NCBI GenBank assembly: GCA_028456385.1 | Contig: JALNQF010000046.1 | Location: 1 to 64,000 of the forward strand | Length of the DNA: 64,000 nucleotides | Source: Ophiosphaerella korrae | Taxonomy: Eukaryota > Ascomycota > Dothideomycetes > Pleosporales > Phaeosphaeriaceae | Reading direction: 5' to 3' | Shown: piece after piece, positions 1-10,998 of the stretch | Layout of the letters: every line of letters starts with the position of its first letter | How positions within the stretch are numbered: the stretch's first letter is position 1 | The notes under the pieces: model-generated | What the model saw: the letters and a program-made list of their open reading frames with translations, nothing else | What the model was told of the DNA's origin: nothing | The model's database searches: none | Made by a program: the position numbers and the translations under genes

Positions 1-1039
1 TTATCCCTTATATCTCTTATTTTCGCACTAATGTTAGTAAGTTTGCAACTTACTAACATTGCAAACTTACTAACATTTAACTACCTTTCTACTTTTAGTT
101 AGCGCTTAGTAAGCTACTAGGTATATATACCTAGTACTTACTTAGATAGCTTTATCTACTATTCACTCTTTTCAGTCAATTGTTGAAACTGCCTTATTGA
201 GTTATCTTGCGTGAAGTCTACCTTACACTCTACTTAAAACTAATTACTCTAGCTATAACGTTAACCTCCTAGTAAAATTTAGATAGCCTAAATTACTCGT
301 AAGCCTCTACTTACTAATCTACTACAAAATCTTATAATAATAGCTATTGTGTGTGGCTCTGCGGCCTTATCTTTGAGATGGCGACTTTGGGAGAGTGGGG
401 CTCACGCGAACTGAGGCATCACGCGCACAGACACGTTAGTGGGTCTGTGCAGTGTAATATCAGGGGGAGTAGTTCCATTAGAAGGGGAGGAAATGAGGAG
501 GGCGAAGCCGTCAGTACAAATGACTAAGAGGGTTAACGGAATAGCTTGAGGAGCTGAATGTCTCGCTAGCTTACAATTTGAGAAGTTATAGGAGGGTTCC
601 TTTGCAGTTCGTGCCTGCACTTAATTGGTTGCTGCTAAATGGGCCTGCAATGGTAGGAGGAGCGAGATACAGGGAAGCCGAAAGCAAGCAATGTGTGGGT
701 AGTGGTCTACGTCGGCGTCGACCGTGTCCAGCAGCGCCGAAAAACCTCTTGGCAGACTTCATAAGTGAATGCACTTCACCCTTCTGGTGTGGCTTTATGC
801 AGCTAAGGTCGCCACCCTCTCCTGACATCCAATCAAATAAACGGTGCAATCAGATGCACAGTATCCAAAGCAACCGCTGCGCTTCTCGGCGCCCTCGTGG
901 TTCGGCATGACGGGTTGACTTTCCAACTAGGCGCTGGGTCCGCGTATCCCTAGACTCAAATGCAAGGTGGTTCGCTTCAGGGCTCATCGTTTTAAGTTTT
1001 AAGTATCGCGTCTTCTAGATATCCACTGTTCAATTCACC
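1..1039. other. AT-rich leading region, no gene seen
   Basis: No open frame here looks like a real protein. The first 350 bases are very AT-rich and built from short recurring words (variants of CTTACTAA). From about 350 to 1000 the composition is more balanced, but only short overlapping frames occur on both strands. A short hairpin is listed separately. Confidence 0.5.
30..60. repeat. 14-bp inverted repeat (hairpin)
   Basis: Bases 30-43 and 47-60 are exact reverse complements around a 3-base loop. The right arm motif (CTTACTAACATT) recurs directly at about 66-77. It lies in low-complexity AT-rich sequence and may be a decayed end of a foldback element. Confidence 0.6.
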
Positions 1040-2196
1040 ATGCCATACGAAGTCCTTCAGCAACTGGATGAAACCCCTGAGCGCATGTTTGAATTCTACG
1101 GCGCTGCTCGGCTCAAAGAGTTGGACACCAAAATATCGGATCGTTACGCGCAATTGACAAATCCAAGAGGCTTCGACAAGATTATTAGCCTTATTCGAAT
1201 GTAGGAGCTATTGCTAGTCCGGAGAATTGGCTATAACATCAAAAAAATTATCAGGAGAGCAAAACGGGTAGCATTAGTCAAGATTGCTGCAGCTAGATTT
1301 TAGGTCCTTGATTTTCTGCGCCTTGTCTTTCCTAGCTCTAGCTTCGTTACCAGATAAGCGATTCAACCAGCTTGTAGGCAATATAGAACACTATTTACAG
1401 GCCCAAGCTCTTCCCTCGCATTAGATCGTGACAGATTAGATATAGAAGATCGTAGCAAATATTCCTAGGCAAGCAAATACAAGAGTGTTTTGGGAACGTG
1501 TGTTACTTCTATATAAACAATAGGAGCATAGCAGCTAATCAGCACCCAGACCATTACAGACTCGAGCTAGAACAGGGTAATAGTAAGAACTCCTACGATT
1601 CAGAATACCAATCCCCCACACAACCGACGCCAGGTAGTTCGAGAGCTGGAGGGATACCGCGTAGGCTTCACAGATTAGAGGTTCCAAAAGGCAAGTCCTA
1701 TTTTAGGAAGAAACGGTGCATTATATCACCTTGGTCTTACTTGATATAATCGGTATTAACTTGCAATCATATTCTAGAAAGAAAACACAGTCGGCCTAAG
1801 CAAAACTTCGCGCTTGAGCCAGTCATAGCAGGGCCATCGCCAAAGCATGCTCAATTAGAACTGCAGCATGTCCTTGGTCTGTATAATCGTATCCAACTGG
1901 CCAGATACCATGCACTAACTTTGATAGGGAGAGCAAAGCCGCCGCCAGGAAAAGATACTTATTTCTCTTTCTCAATAGTAAAACACGAACAACTCCAAAG
2001 CCTTCTTAAGCTCTTTCTTAGTAGGATAAAGATAAGCCGAAAATCGGAAATAGAGATTAATAGAGGAGGATTAGCAATCGCGAATTGCCTATCGCTACAC
2101 ATACCTAAAATTAGTAACGAAGACGCTATCTTTCAGATCAAGCTCGACTACAACAGTAGATGGAAACCCTTACATCTGCTCGGTTTAGGAGACTAG
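1040..2196 (+). pseudogene. Decayed protein-coding relic of unknown family
   Basis: An ATG at 1040 opens a frame of 54 codons, and the same frame stays protein-like beyond the stop at 1202. It is broken mostly by TAG and TAA codons, which C-to-T change would produce from CAG and CAA. From about 1498 a second frame takes over and continues to 2196, interrupted only by a TAA at 1747. Its last stretch (about 1780-2196) gives a coherent 140-residue sequence rich in Lys, Leu and Ile. I do not recognise the family, and it could belong to a mobile element or be an old host gene. The pattern of stops fits RIP. An intron around 1202-1497 is an alternative explanation for the frame change. Confidence 0.5.
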
Positions 2197-3118
2197 GCAG
2201 CTGGATAAATCAAAGAAAATCAATACTTGTTCTTGGCGTAGATGAGCAACCTTCAATAGCTCTAATTCCTCCAATCAGTTTTTCGTAAACCGCACCCAAG
2301 CCTTCATCACATCGCATCGATAACCATGTCTAACACTTGCTCTTCCTTCCTTAACGACCCCATTTCCTTAGGCATCAAGCCGCCACTTGTCTTGCGTTTG
2401 TATCCAACGAATCATCCAGTCTTTGACGTGGGGTTTGGTCTAAGGCGTATGCGAAGCGCCCCCTAACATGCACCAAACCTCTGACGTTTGTCTGCAAGTT
2501 ATCCATGCTGGTATCGTTCCGGAGCTGGGTTGAGTTAGGTCATAGGCTAGGAGCTAGCCTTTTTCGTTCAAGGTATTCAGAGCTTGCGTGGAAATCCCTG
2601 GCTAATATTGTTCGTGTGACAAGCGAAAGAAGCGATATATGGTGTGCATGTAGCACCGAATCGTGTGTGTGTAGGCACTAGCTGTGGGCGTTGCCTTGAT
2701 TTGCGGGGTTGTCGTGACATGTGCATAGATAATGTTGGTTTCATCTCCCAAATGAGTCTGAAAAGTACCTGTCATTTCCTAGTCCAAAACTAATCAAGAA
2801 TTACTTTAGAAAGAAGCAGTACCGTTAGTGTATCCCGCGGATTCTCCGATTCGTTCGATTCTGGGAACCGTTCAAAACTGCAGGCTCCTCCTGAACGAGA
2901 GCTGTGCATGTGATGCAGCCTGAGTATCATTGGGCAAACTAGTGTCAGAATGGCTACAGTGACACAGCTAATCGCCTACCATACATGTGCAATTTCCTGG
3001 GTCCAACCGAAATCTTCAGTTTCCAGAGCCCAACCAAATATCTGTGTCAATCTTCTATTTCCCCCCATGATAGAAAAAATCTTACCCTTCTTGCATGGTT
3101 CTCTACCATCATTCCGCC
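2197..3118. other. Intergenic, nothing recognised
   Basis: Only short frames are found. No repeats, tRNA-like boxes or splice-linked exons could be supported. Confidence 0.4.
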
Positions 3119-3397
3119 ATGCATACCGTTGAACAAATATTCGAGGAATTCGATCTCATCACAGACCATGTGCGGGACATCAACTTCAACAACTCCGTCT
3201 TTAGCAGCGTGAAAACGAAAACAGCAAAGTTGTCGGCACAGATTGCGGTGCATCATGCGTTGGAATTTACTCTGACCCAATTACGGGAACCCGTTTTTTC
3301 TAACTTTATACCGGACTTTCAAAGCAGGGTGGGAAAATTCCTCGCGACGCTCTACAGAGACAAAGACTGCGCAAGTCCTACGGATAAATCGCGGTAG
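3119..3397 (+). CDS. Small hypothetical ORF, 92 aa, uncertain
   Basis: An ATG at 3119 (a good context, GCCATGC) opens 92 codons ending in TAG. The protein has a plausible amphipathic start (MHTVEQIFEEF), an alpha-helical composition and no cysteine-rich or membrane segment. No family is recognised. It may be a small gene, the first exon of a decayed one, or chance. A frame starting at 3095 adds eight residues upstream. The neighbourhood is AT-rich and otherwise empty, which lowers confidence. Confidence 0.25.
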   Translation: MHTVEQIFEEFDLITDHVRDINFNNSVFSSVKTKTAKLSAQIAVHHALEFTLTQLREPVFSNFIPDFQSRVGKFLATLYRDKDCASPTDKSR

Positions 3398-5851
3398 GGC
3401 AAGTTACGCTCCTTAAACGGCGATGTGTTTTTGCTCATTGCAGCATCTTACCTCCTTTGGGGCCGTCAGTAAGATGAAACGGTCTGAATTCGGCTACCTA
3501 TTCAAAAATGCTCCCAAGTACCTCCTCCACACGAAGCCATTCCCTAACAAGTAGATATTTAGAACGGAGTTCCAGATAGCCTTAGCAGCAAAAGCGGAGA
3601 TATCAGGTATTACCCAATTTAAGAGAAGTATGTATTAACGCTTCATTAAATACCAGTTCAGCTCATGCACAGTAAGGATATCATAAACTAGAGTTTAGCT
3701 CAGCTACTTTGCATGTTAAAGAGCCTCGCAAGCGTCCCCGCACTAGTTCGTGCAGAGCGCGTAATTACCTTGCATCGGCCTAATGATATAGCAGGACAAA
3801 GTAGCGGCGAAGAAAGTCCGGGCGCGCTTCGAGATGCAAATAATGGCGAACCCATTCCAAACCGCGGGAATTACCCACCGTCAAGCCCAAGACAAGAGAA
3901 AAGTGGCGCACAACGCGAATATCAGAGCAAGATCGCAAAAAATATAACGAGTAAGTGGATGGCAAGGCCATATGAAATAATGGTTTGCCGAAACCAAACG
4001 TGCCGCAGCAACGGAGGTCAGTACAGGTCCAGGGATTGAGACTGCGTTTCTCCCATCTCAAGAAACATTCGAACAAATCTAGAGGCTTTCCCGCAAACAG
4101 CCAGCCGAAGAACCCCATTCAACGATCTTAACTATCCAAACAAAGGACCGAGTCGCTTCGATTATTCATTCGACCCCACGACTAAATGCGATCACATTCG
4201 GCCGTCAATATGACTTGCAGAAAATATATCGGGTTGATTGGGGGTTATAAGCTTTACATCAACCAACATGGCCTCGAATGGACATCCGGCTGGCACTAAC
4301 CCTACATACACCCTTTTGCATGTTCTGGAACTTCTTCCGTATAGTAATACGTCCAGGAGTCTATACTTCGACTGAAGATTTGTTAGAGTCGGGGCCAAAT
4401 TTTCTTCGGATGTTGTTTAGTTTCCAAAGATGGAATCATATATAACTTGAAAGCGTTTTCATGCCTCCCGTGAAGCGTATGCATTTTGAGCTTTGTGTCG
4501 TTATTTGCGATGTCTGAGGGTATTTCGCGTGCAGTCATTGCGAGCAGCACTGACCGCGGCACCAAAAGACGTAAAGGTCCAATATACACCTGCGTGCGCT
4601 TTCCGTCTAAAAGAAGAACTCTCGGAATGAGAAGTACTATTAGGAAATGTGCTAATCAATCCTCAGCGGTTGACGGAGGGTCTTGTAAATAAGGCGTGTG
4701 CAGCAATTCACGGTCAGCCGGTGGGGACGGGTGCCTAGAGATTTTATAGAAGAACTTGTCAGCCTATGCAGAGCCAAGGGTACTTCGCCTTGGTGACTCG
4801 ACAGTAAACTGTTGGGTACAAATGTGGGAAGGTATATGATCAAGATCATGAGTGCTCTATGTATTGGCGCCCGCTGCCCTCCACTAGCGCGGGGATGATC
4901 ACGTGAATATCAATGCGCCTGCCGTGCATTCCAAAGACGGATGACCCTCCGGCTCGGGAATTTCAATGTGTCTCTTGTTCTTTGGGTGATTGGATAACGT
5001 CAAGGCACCATCTTTTGATACGCGAAAATTGGATTGCTGACATGGTCGTGGCGTTTCCCTATTTGTAGCCCAAATGCTACTGTCAGATTTTGGGGTCACA
5101 AATTGATGGATGTGAGTTGAAGTGAGAATTGAGTTGATTGATTGCTCTCTGTGTGTCTGTCTCTGGCCCTGCGCTCTATCTATGTATCTGCGCTGCGGCG
5201 GTCTCGGCTGGGTCTCTCGAGACGACGGCGAGCCGGATCCTCAGCACCCCTTCTGTTGAGGTGCTGGTTTCTTTGTTGTATCAGTTGTGCTGACGTAGTC
5301 CATCTCCTTGCATGTGAGATCCTTTGTTCGATTCCTTTGTTCGTGAGGGCCGAGGCTGCGATCTTTCAGCTGCGGCGGGGTTGGCGGCTTGGCGATCGCC
5401 GCGCTAGTGCGCTGAGCCAATCAACAGATTCCAGGTCGACCTGGAATCTGTTGCGCCTCTCTGCGCGGATGCTATCGCGCATCTGATCGCGCATCCGATC
5501 ACGCACCTCATCTGACAGCTACACTAGCCTCTCGCTCGTATAAATACCAGAATCAAGATTTCTGATTGCTCTTTTGTAGGATATTTTCATGATAGGTCAT
5601 TTTAATAGAGTGGTTGTGGAGAAAAAACGCGGCGGAACAAGCTTATAGGACACGACATTTAGCTGCTAAGCGTTACTGTCAATTTTTCGCTAATTAGATA
5701 TGGCGCGTGCATTCCTATTTGAATAAACTATTATAGAACTTCGACTCCCTGAAAAACTTATACCAAGCCACATGGCGGCGCCTTTCTGCACTGCTAAACT
5801 CCGAGTTTCCTATCCTTCGATTGTTAAATGTAATTGACGCCTCTAATCGTT
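3398..5851. other. Gene-poor region with a perfect palindrome
   Basis: Many short frames occur on both strands, but none has family features. Between about 5140 and 5520 the sequence becomes GC-rich and holds a 32-bp palindrome and several short TGATCGCGCATC-like repeats. The rest is unremarkable. Confidence 0.4.
5422..5453. repeat. Perfect 32-bp palindrome
   Basis: The half-site CAACAGATTCCAGGTC is followed at once by its exact reverse complement, centred on the TCGA at 5436-5439. There is no spacer. It sits in a GC-rich island inside AT-rich DNA, next to repeated GCGCATC words at about 5483-5510. It could be an operator for a dimeric regulator or the core of a foldback insertion. Confidence 0.85.
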
Positions 5852-6558
5852 TCATTCTGCCGTCAACAAAGCGATCACCTTTTTCGAATTCTGTGCCTTT
5901 GCCATATCAAGCGCCGTCTCACCATCCTCTGACTTGAACTCCTTATCCGCGCCATATTTCAGAAGTAGTTCAACACCCTCTACATCATCGTTCATAGCGG
6001 CCATGTGCATCGCTGTTATGCCACCGGTTTCATAGCAGACATTGGGGTCTAATTTTTCACCAGCGTCTGAATCCTCCCCCTTGAGGAATAACTCAGCGTC
6101 AGCAAACTCCATTTGCGCCATCAAAGATAGGAAGGCTATCTTCCTATTAGCTTCTGGGTTTGCCTGTGCGCTGTCGAACATTAGTCCAGATTGCAAAAAC
6201 TGCCTAGGAAGCATGCCTTGAAATACAAATGTTCTTCAATTTCACTCCCAAAGTCGAATCCGCCGGTACATCCAGATTCATTGCGCACCGAAACAATGAA
6301 TTCTCCGCGGGAATTAAGTACACTCTGTCTACAGAGAGCACAGCGATTCCGTGCGTCAGGTGAGACAGCGGAATATTCCAGGATGCAGGCCCAGTGGAAG
6401 TGATGCTTGCAGCGTAATTCAACGTCATCGATCAAGAATGAGGGCTGATCATTGTCGCTGCTAGGAACGAGAAGAGGCTCGTGACAGATAGCACAGTCTT
6501 TGTCGCTAGCGATAGGCGGGTTGGTTGATGGTGGGAAAGGCATTGCGCTGGAAGACAT
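5852..6558 (-). CDS. RING-H2 finger protein with C-terminal ankyrin repeats
   Basis: Two exons, 6558-6217 and 6163-5852, give 217 residues. Residues 22-76 hold a RING-H2 pattern: C22, C25, C50, H52 or H53, H55, C58, C73, C76. Residues about 115-217 form ankyrin-like helices with the motif TAMHMAAMNDDVEGVELLL. Known RING-ankyrin proteins act as E3 ubiquitin ligases in which the repeats bind the substrate; this role is inferred here. The exons join in phase 0 across a 53-nt intron that begins GC rather than GT (AAG|GCATGC) and ends GCACAG with a CTAAT branch site. Without that intron the gene would look frameshifted. The start at 6558 is the first ATG in frame; the frame extends upstream only by non-ATG codons. 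Confidence 0.75.
6164..6216 (-). other. GC-AG intron in the RING-ankyrin gene
   Basis: The 53-nt segment starts GCATGC and ends CACAG, with GGACTAATG as the likely branch site. Removing it links the two coding frames as YFKA|NPEANRK in phase 0. Confidence 0.7.
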
Positions 6559-7752
6559 TAGCGAGGGAACACGTGAGGGTTTGTAACCTTCGAACAATAC
6601 CAGTCAGGACATGAAGCTGTACTAACTTGTATTATGAATTGTGGGTGTGAATTGAATTGGGTCCCTGGGGGTCTCCTAGTTTGAGCTTGAAGGAAGGGGG
6701 TGGGCTGCGGCTGCGGCTGAGCGACTATTTACGCTAAGCCTAACGAGGTGTAAACAAAGCAGTTGGTTCTCATGGGTGAATGAATCCGGTGGGCAAGGTT
6801 GGTTGCTTGATGACTGGTATTGGTATACTATCTGAATAGAAGGTTGAACACAATGAGCCGTGAGGGCACACTGCCTAGGTTTATATACTAGGGATGTGCT
6901 GGTACGCGTTGGACACTGTGAGACCATCACATGCCTGGCTTAGCGACACCAGCAGGATGCCCGCCGCCAGCACCTCAATAGGCACTGGCCTTCCTCCCAT
7001 AACTGTGCCATGATACAACTTCTGGTTCGTAACAGGTAAACAAAGCTAACTACTATGTACGGACCCATCTACCTCTTTGTATAGCCTTTTGACTTGTCAA
7101 TGAGCTCCAAGTCGAAGCAGGATTCATCTTCGCAGGCATTCAGCAGGCGATTCCGGTGGCGACAACGAGTCTTAATTCCATGTCCCCGGTATTCAGGGGG
7201 GGGGGGGGTTTATTAGCGGACTCGACTGGATCAAACAAAGTTGGTAAGCTGGGTTGACTTGGGCTTTTTCAACCGAAAGCCTATTTTCCATTTCTTTTGC
7301 GCTTACTTGGAGTCGTGTCTTACAAGTAATAGTAACTTGCGATTCCGATTCATAGAGTCGTTGATGCGCCGCTCATTGCCCAAGGTTTGGAGCTATGGGA
7401 GAAACCTCCAATACGGCTCACATCACACCACAAATCGCGGTCTTATCGAAACATCGCTCCCACACCATCAAGCACTTATCTTACTCAGTACAATTGAAAT
7501 TGCATCTAACGCAGATCTACACCGCACTTGGCGGCGGACTACTTCAAAAAAAAAAGACTAAAAAAACTCAGACATGTCATGATCAGACATCGAGCAAACC
7601 CAACCAAACCAAATCAAACCGAACACCACCCCAAATCCTAACCTCATCCCAGTCCCCCCCCCCCCCCCCCCCCAACCCAAAACAAAATCGATTCATAAGT
7701 ATACACAAGAAACTCCCCTCCCTTTCCCCTCCCCCGTTTTTTTTTTCATCAC
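6559..7752. other. Intergenic with homopolymer runs
   Basis: No supported gene. It holds a run of 13 G (7196-7208), a run of 20 C (7654-7673) and a run of 10 T (7737-7746) just beyond the stop of the C2 gene. Long A-rich and C-rich stretches make frames on the plus strand that look like chance. Confidence 0.5.
7654..7673. repeat. Poly-C tract of 20 bases
   Basis: Uninterrupted C run about 80 bases beyond the stop codon of the C2-domain gene, in its likely 3' untranslated region. The exact length should be treated as uncertain in any assembly. Confidence 0.9.
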
Positions 7753-10700
7753 TTAAAACCCATACCTTCTCACCCCACCAGCATTCCTCCCTCTCCTAGT
7801 CCCAGCCCCAACCCCAATATCAATACTCTGCAACTCAAGACTAAGCGCCAGATCCTCGCCGGCAACAGGCGCGCCGTGATCGAGTGGGATTTTGGCTGGG
7901 ATGGGGGGCGCGGCGTAGCGCCCTCCACTACCACCACTGCTAAAACCACCACTACCATGGTTTGACCGAGCGTGCGACTCGTGGGAGTACGCGGGTGGGT
8001 TTCCATCGTATGAGGGGCGCGGACTGCGGCGCTGGGGTTCGTATTCTGCGCGGGAACTGCGTCTCTGATCATATTCGGGGCGGGGACTGTGTCGTGGTGG
8101 ATCGTACTCCCTCTCTCTATCGCGATCATCATACGCAGGGCGTGGGCTTCGTTGCTGGGAATCGTAATCGTCGCGGGCGTCGTAAGAAGGGCGCCGACTT
8201 CTTTGCCTAGGTTCATATTCCGGGTGTGGACTGCGTCTCTGTCCGTCATACTCAGGCCTCGGACTCCTCCTCACATCATACTCGAGCTCCCGGCGCTCCT
8301 CTCGGCGCTCATCCCGACGCTCATCCCTGCGTCCTGCCAAAACCAAGGCCTGCGAAAAGTCTTCAGCGCCAACACTCCTCCCTCTCTCCCTCTCCCTCTC
8401 CCGCTCCCGTTCTCGACTCTCCCTCTCACGTCGATACTTCTCCTCTCTCATCCTCGCAGCTTCAATGTCCCTCGCGCCTCCCGGCACCGCACGCGTCCTG
8501 GGTGCATACGTTTTGCCGGGGGCTTTTGTTTCGGGCTCGGGGGCCCAGGCGTCGACGGGGAGGTGGTCGGAGGCGTCGACGACGCGGCCGGAGAAGGTGA
8601 CGATTTGGCCGTTGTTGCGGGAGGGGGAGGGGGAGCGCGAGCGGGGGGCGTTGGCGCGTGGGTTATAGATATCAAAGGAGTCAGGATTGAAAGCGGAGAG
8701 GCGGCGCGTAGAGGGGTCTTCTGTGGGTGGTCTGGGTGAAACGGATTTGCGGGTGGGCATGCTGCGGGATGGGCCGCGAGATGTGCGGTCATCGATGGGG
8801 TTGGGCGAGCACCGTGATAGGCGGCGGTCGTCGACCGGGTTGGGCGAGTACCGGGGATTAGGACTTGTGGCGCGAGGCTTGACGATGGGCGCTTCATGCA
8901 CTGGCGAGGTTCGTCGGGGCTGTTCTGGAGGGTCATGTGGGTAGTATGGCGAGTCGTATGGTGGCAACGACCCGCGGTGAACGAGTTCCTGAGAGTAGGG
9001 AGGAGTGTCGTACTGAGTTGCCGAACGATACTCGGCAGGCTCTGAGTATTGGCGCAGCCGCGGCGGTGTCTCGTAGGATGGCAGCGGCGGCTGGTACGCG
9101 ACCATTTCGCGGGACGGGTCGTGTCCTGCAATTAGACTTGACGGCAGAGCTGATGTCTCTTGCCTAAGAGGAGAGGGGGCCGTGGCATCACGAGATTCTG
9201 GCCGGCTTGTTTGGTTTGTTGATACTCGCGGATAAGTCATTCTTCGTTGTGAAGGTTGCTGGCGCAGATACTCATCCAGAACATATGTATTGGGTGGGCT
9301 ATAGGATGCTTGTTGCGGCTCTTCTCGGTAGCGAGACATGTTCAATGGCGCTGGGCTCTCATCCTGATAGCTCTGGGGCCTCTCCTGGTTGGGGTGCGGT
9401 AGAGTGCTGGCGTCTCTCCTGTGTGCTGGTGGAGGAGGCGGCATGTCGTCTTCGTCTTCCACCATTGGCTGCATAGCGCTGCGCCTGCGATGCGTAGGGC
9501 TGTGATCATACGGCGAAGGCAGCCTGCCGTACGTTTCGGCGTGGTACTGCTCGAGCGGCGAGGGCTGTGGGCTGCGGTCGCGGCTGCGGGTGGGACGAAG
9601 CGGCGCGACCTGATATGCAGGATCTTGATACTGGCCCTGGCCGTACAGCGCTACTTGGGAGTTGGCGTCCTCGTATTCTAGGTACTGTTCCTGGCGCGGC
9701 TCTGGCTCTGGCTCGTAGCTGTGTTGTGTAGGGACGACCGGCGCAGAATGGGCGTGGGCCGGCTCGTGTGGATGCGACTGAGAGAGTCCTCGCGGCGGCT
9801 GGAAACTGTCCTGAGACACGGCCCGTCCAGTCTCTGGAACATGGTGAGGCACGGCGCTGGCGGGCTGGACCTCGTAGGGCTTGGGTGTCGTGTACGACAT
9901 GTCGAAGCTCTGGCCATTTTGCTGGGCGACGTTGGTCAGGGAAGGCCGGGGGTTTGGCGGGGTGTAGGGGTCCTGGGTCGCCTGGCGCTGTGGAGTGTGG
10001 GTGCTGGACCCAGGCGTGGCATTGAACGAGGCGGCGTCTTGCACTGGCCTGCGCGAGGGCGTGTCTGGCTGGTGGCCTACTCGTTGCTGCGGCTGCTGTG
10101 GCTGCTGTGGTTGCTGCGGCTGCAACTGCGGCTGCTGCGCCTGTGAGTGTCGCGGCGAGCCCAGCTCTCGCGGGCCGGCCCTGATGCCTCGCAGCCCGCG
10201 CGGCTCAGGCGTGGTGTTGGGCGAGGGCGAGGCGGTGGGGTCGGATGGCAGCGGCCGCCGCTTGACCGGCATGCTCTCTCGCGGCCCGCCGACTGCTGGG
10301 CTCTGGCCATCCGCACGGGTCGACTCTCTCCTCCGCTCGGGTATGGGCTTCTCCTGCTTGGCGCGGCTGTCGTAGTAGGTGAACTCGATGCGGATCTCGC
10401 CGGCGTACTTGCCCTTGCAGTTGAGCGTGTGCCAGTCGTCGCTCTGGCCGCCGCCCGGGTTGATGACGGCCTCGAGGTTGGCCCACGTCTCGCCGATCAG
10501 CTCTGTCTTCTTGTCGTCGTTGAAGACGGACACCTTGAGGCGGTGGTAGTCGGGCGAGTCGTGGACGGTGAAGCGCAGTTCCTGGTCCCTGTGTGGCCGT
10601 CAGTACGGGTGGTGGGTATATGTTAGCACGCCCCCCACCGTGTCACTCACCACTTGGGCGTCTGGCCGCCGCGCTTGTCGGTCTTGGTCTTCTTTGCCTC

Positions 10701-10886
10701 CTTGCCCAGTCTGGCGGCGCAGTACGGGTCCTGCTTGCCCATGGTGCGCTTGTTGGGCAGATTCCTCGCGCGGTCCATGATGACCACCAGCGTGCCTATC
10801 ACCGGCCCGTCCACGGTCATGTCAGAGAAGATGCCGGCGGTGTGGGCGCCGCCAAACGCGGCCAGAGGAACTGCCTTGGTCGCCAT
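7753..10886 (-). CDS. C2-domain protein, Fic1/Inn1 ingression type
   Basis: Exons 10886-10651 and 10588-7753 join across a 62-nt GTGAGT..CACAG intron to give 1023 residues. Residues about 25-145 form a C2 domain (GTLVVIMDRARNLPNKRTMG, then QDPYCAARLG, and later EIRIEFTYYD). The remaining 870 residues are disordered and rich in Pro, Gln, Arg and Ser, with a PQQPQ tract and about nine copies of an RSPRPxYD motif near the C-terminus. Known relatives (fission yeast Fic1, budding yeast Inn1) bind the cytokinetic ring through an N-terminal C2 domain and use proline motifs to recruit SH3 proteins during septum ingression; the function here is inferred from architecture. The tail is much longer than in yeasts. 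The W codon at the splice (TG|G) supports the intron. Confidence 0.85.
8005..8290 (-). repeat. Degenerate RSPRPxYD coding repeats
   Basis: Within the C2-domain gene, about nine imperfect units of 8-13 codons encode variants of RSPRPEYD, separated by acidic-basic spacers. Upstream of them is a run of RRDER-type motifs. They may be phosphorylated tyrosine or SH3-binding modules; this is inference. Confidence 0.6.
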
Positions 10887-10917
10887 GATGCGCTGCTGGA
10901 GTCGAGGCGGATGCGGG

Positions 10918-10998
10918 TCATGCAGACAGCAATTGGATCAGGGAGAGGACGGCGGCTGCGGCGACAGCGATTACAATTAGGTAGAATAGGGGTGCCGC
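10918..10998 (-). other. Possible short exon coding a 26-residue membrane segment
   Basis: A strong splice acceptor (AACTAATCAC branch, pyrimidine stretch, TTGCAG) ends at 10999. It is followed by an open 26-codon segment AAPLFYLIVIAVAAAAVLSL and a few more residues, then TGA at 10918. The stop lies 31 bases before the C2-gene ATG. It may be the last exon of a tiny membrane-protein gene, an upstream ORF in the C2 gene leader, or a chance frame in a 5' UTR exon. I found no clear upstream coding exon. Confidence 0.35.

Noticed and set aside
1..120. Possible telomeric or subtelomeric repeat at the window start
   Set aside because: The TTAGTAAG/CTTACTAA words are not the fungal telomere repeat TTAGGG and occur only a few times.
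5326..5336. tRNA B-box-like TGTTCGATTCC, possible SINE or tRNA gene
   Set aside because: No matching A-box or cloverleaf could be built around it.
5852..6597. Frameshift in the RING-ankyrin gene
   Set aside because: A GC-AG intron with a good branch site restores the frame, so a mutation is not needed.
8089..9131. Long overlapping frames on both strands inside the C2-domain gene
   Set aside because: They are shadows caused by GC-rich, proline- and arginine-rich coding sequence; no domains appear.
9721..10626. Plus-strand frames of 126-159 codons opposite the C2 gene
   Set aside because: Leu/Gly/Arg-rich antisense shadows with no motifs.
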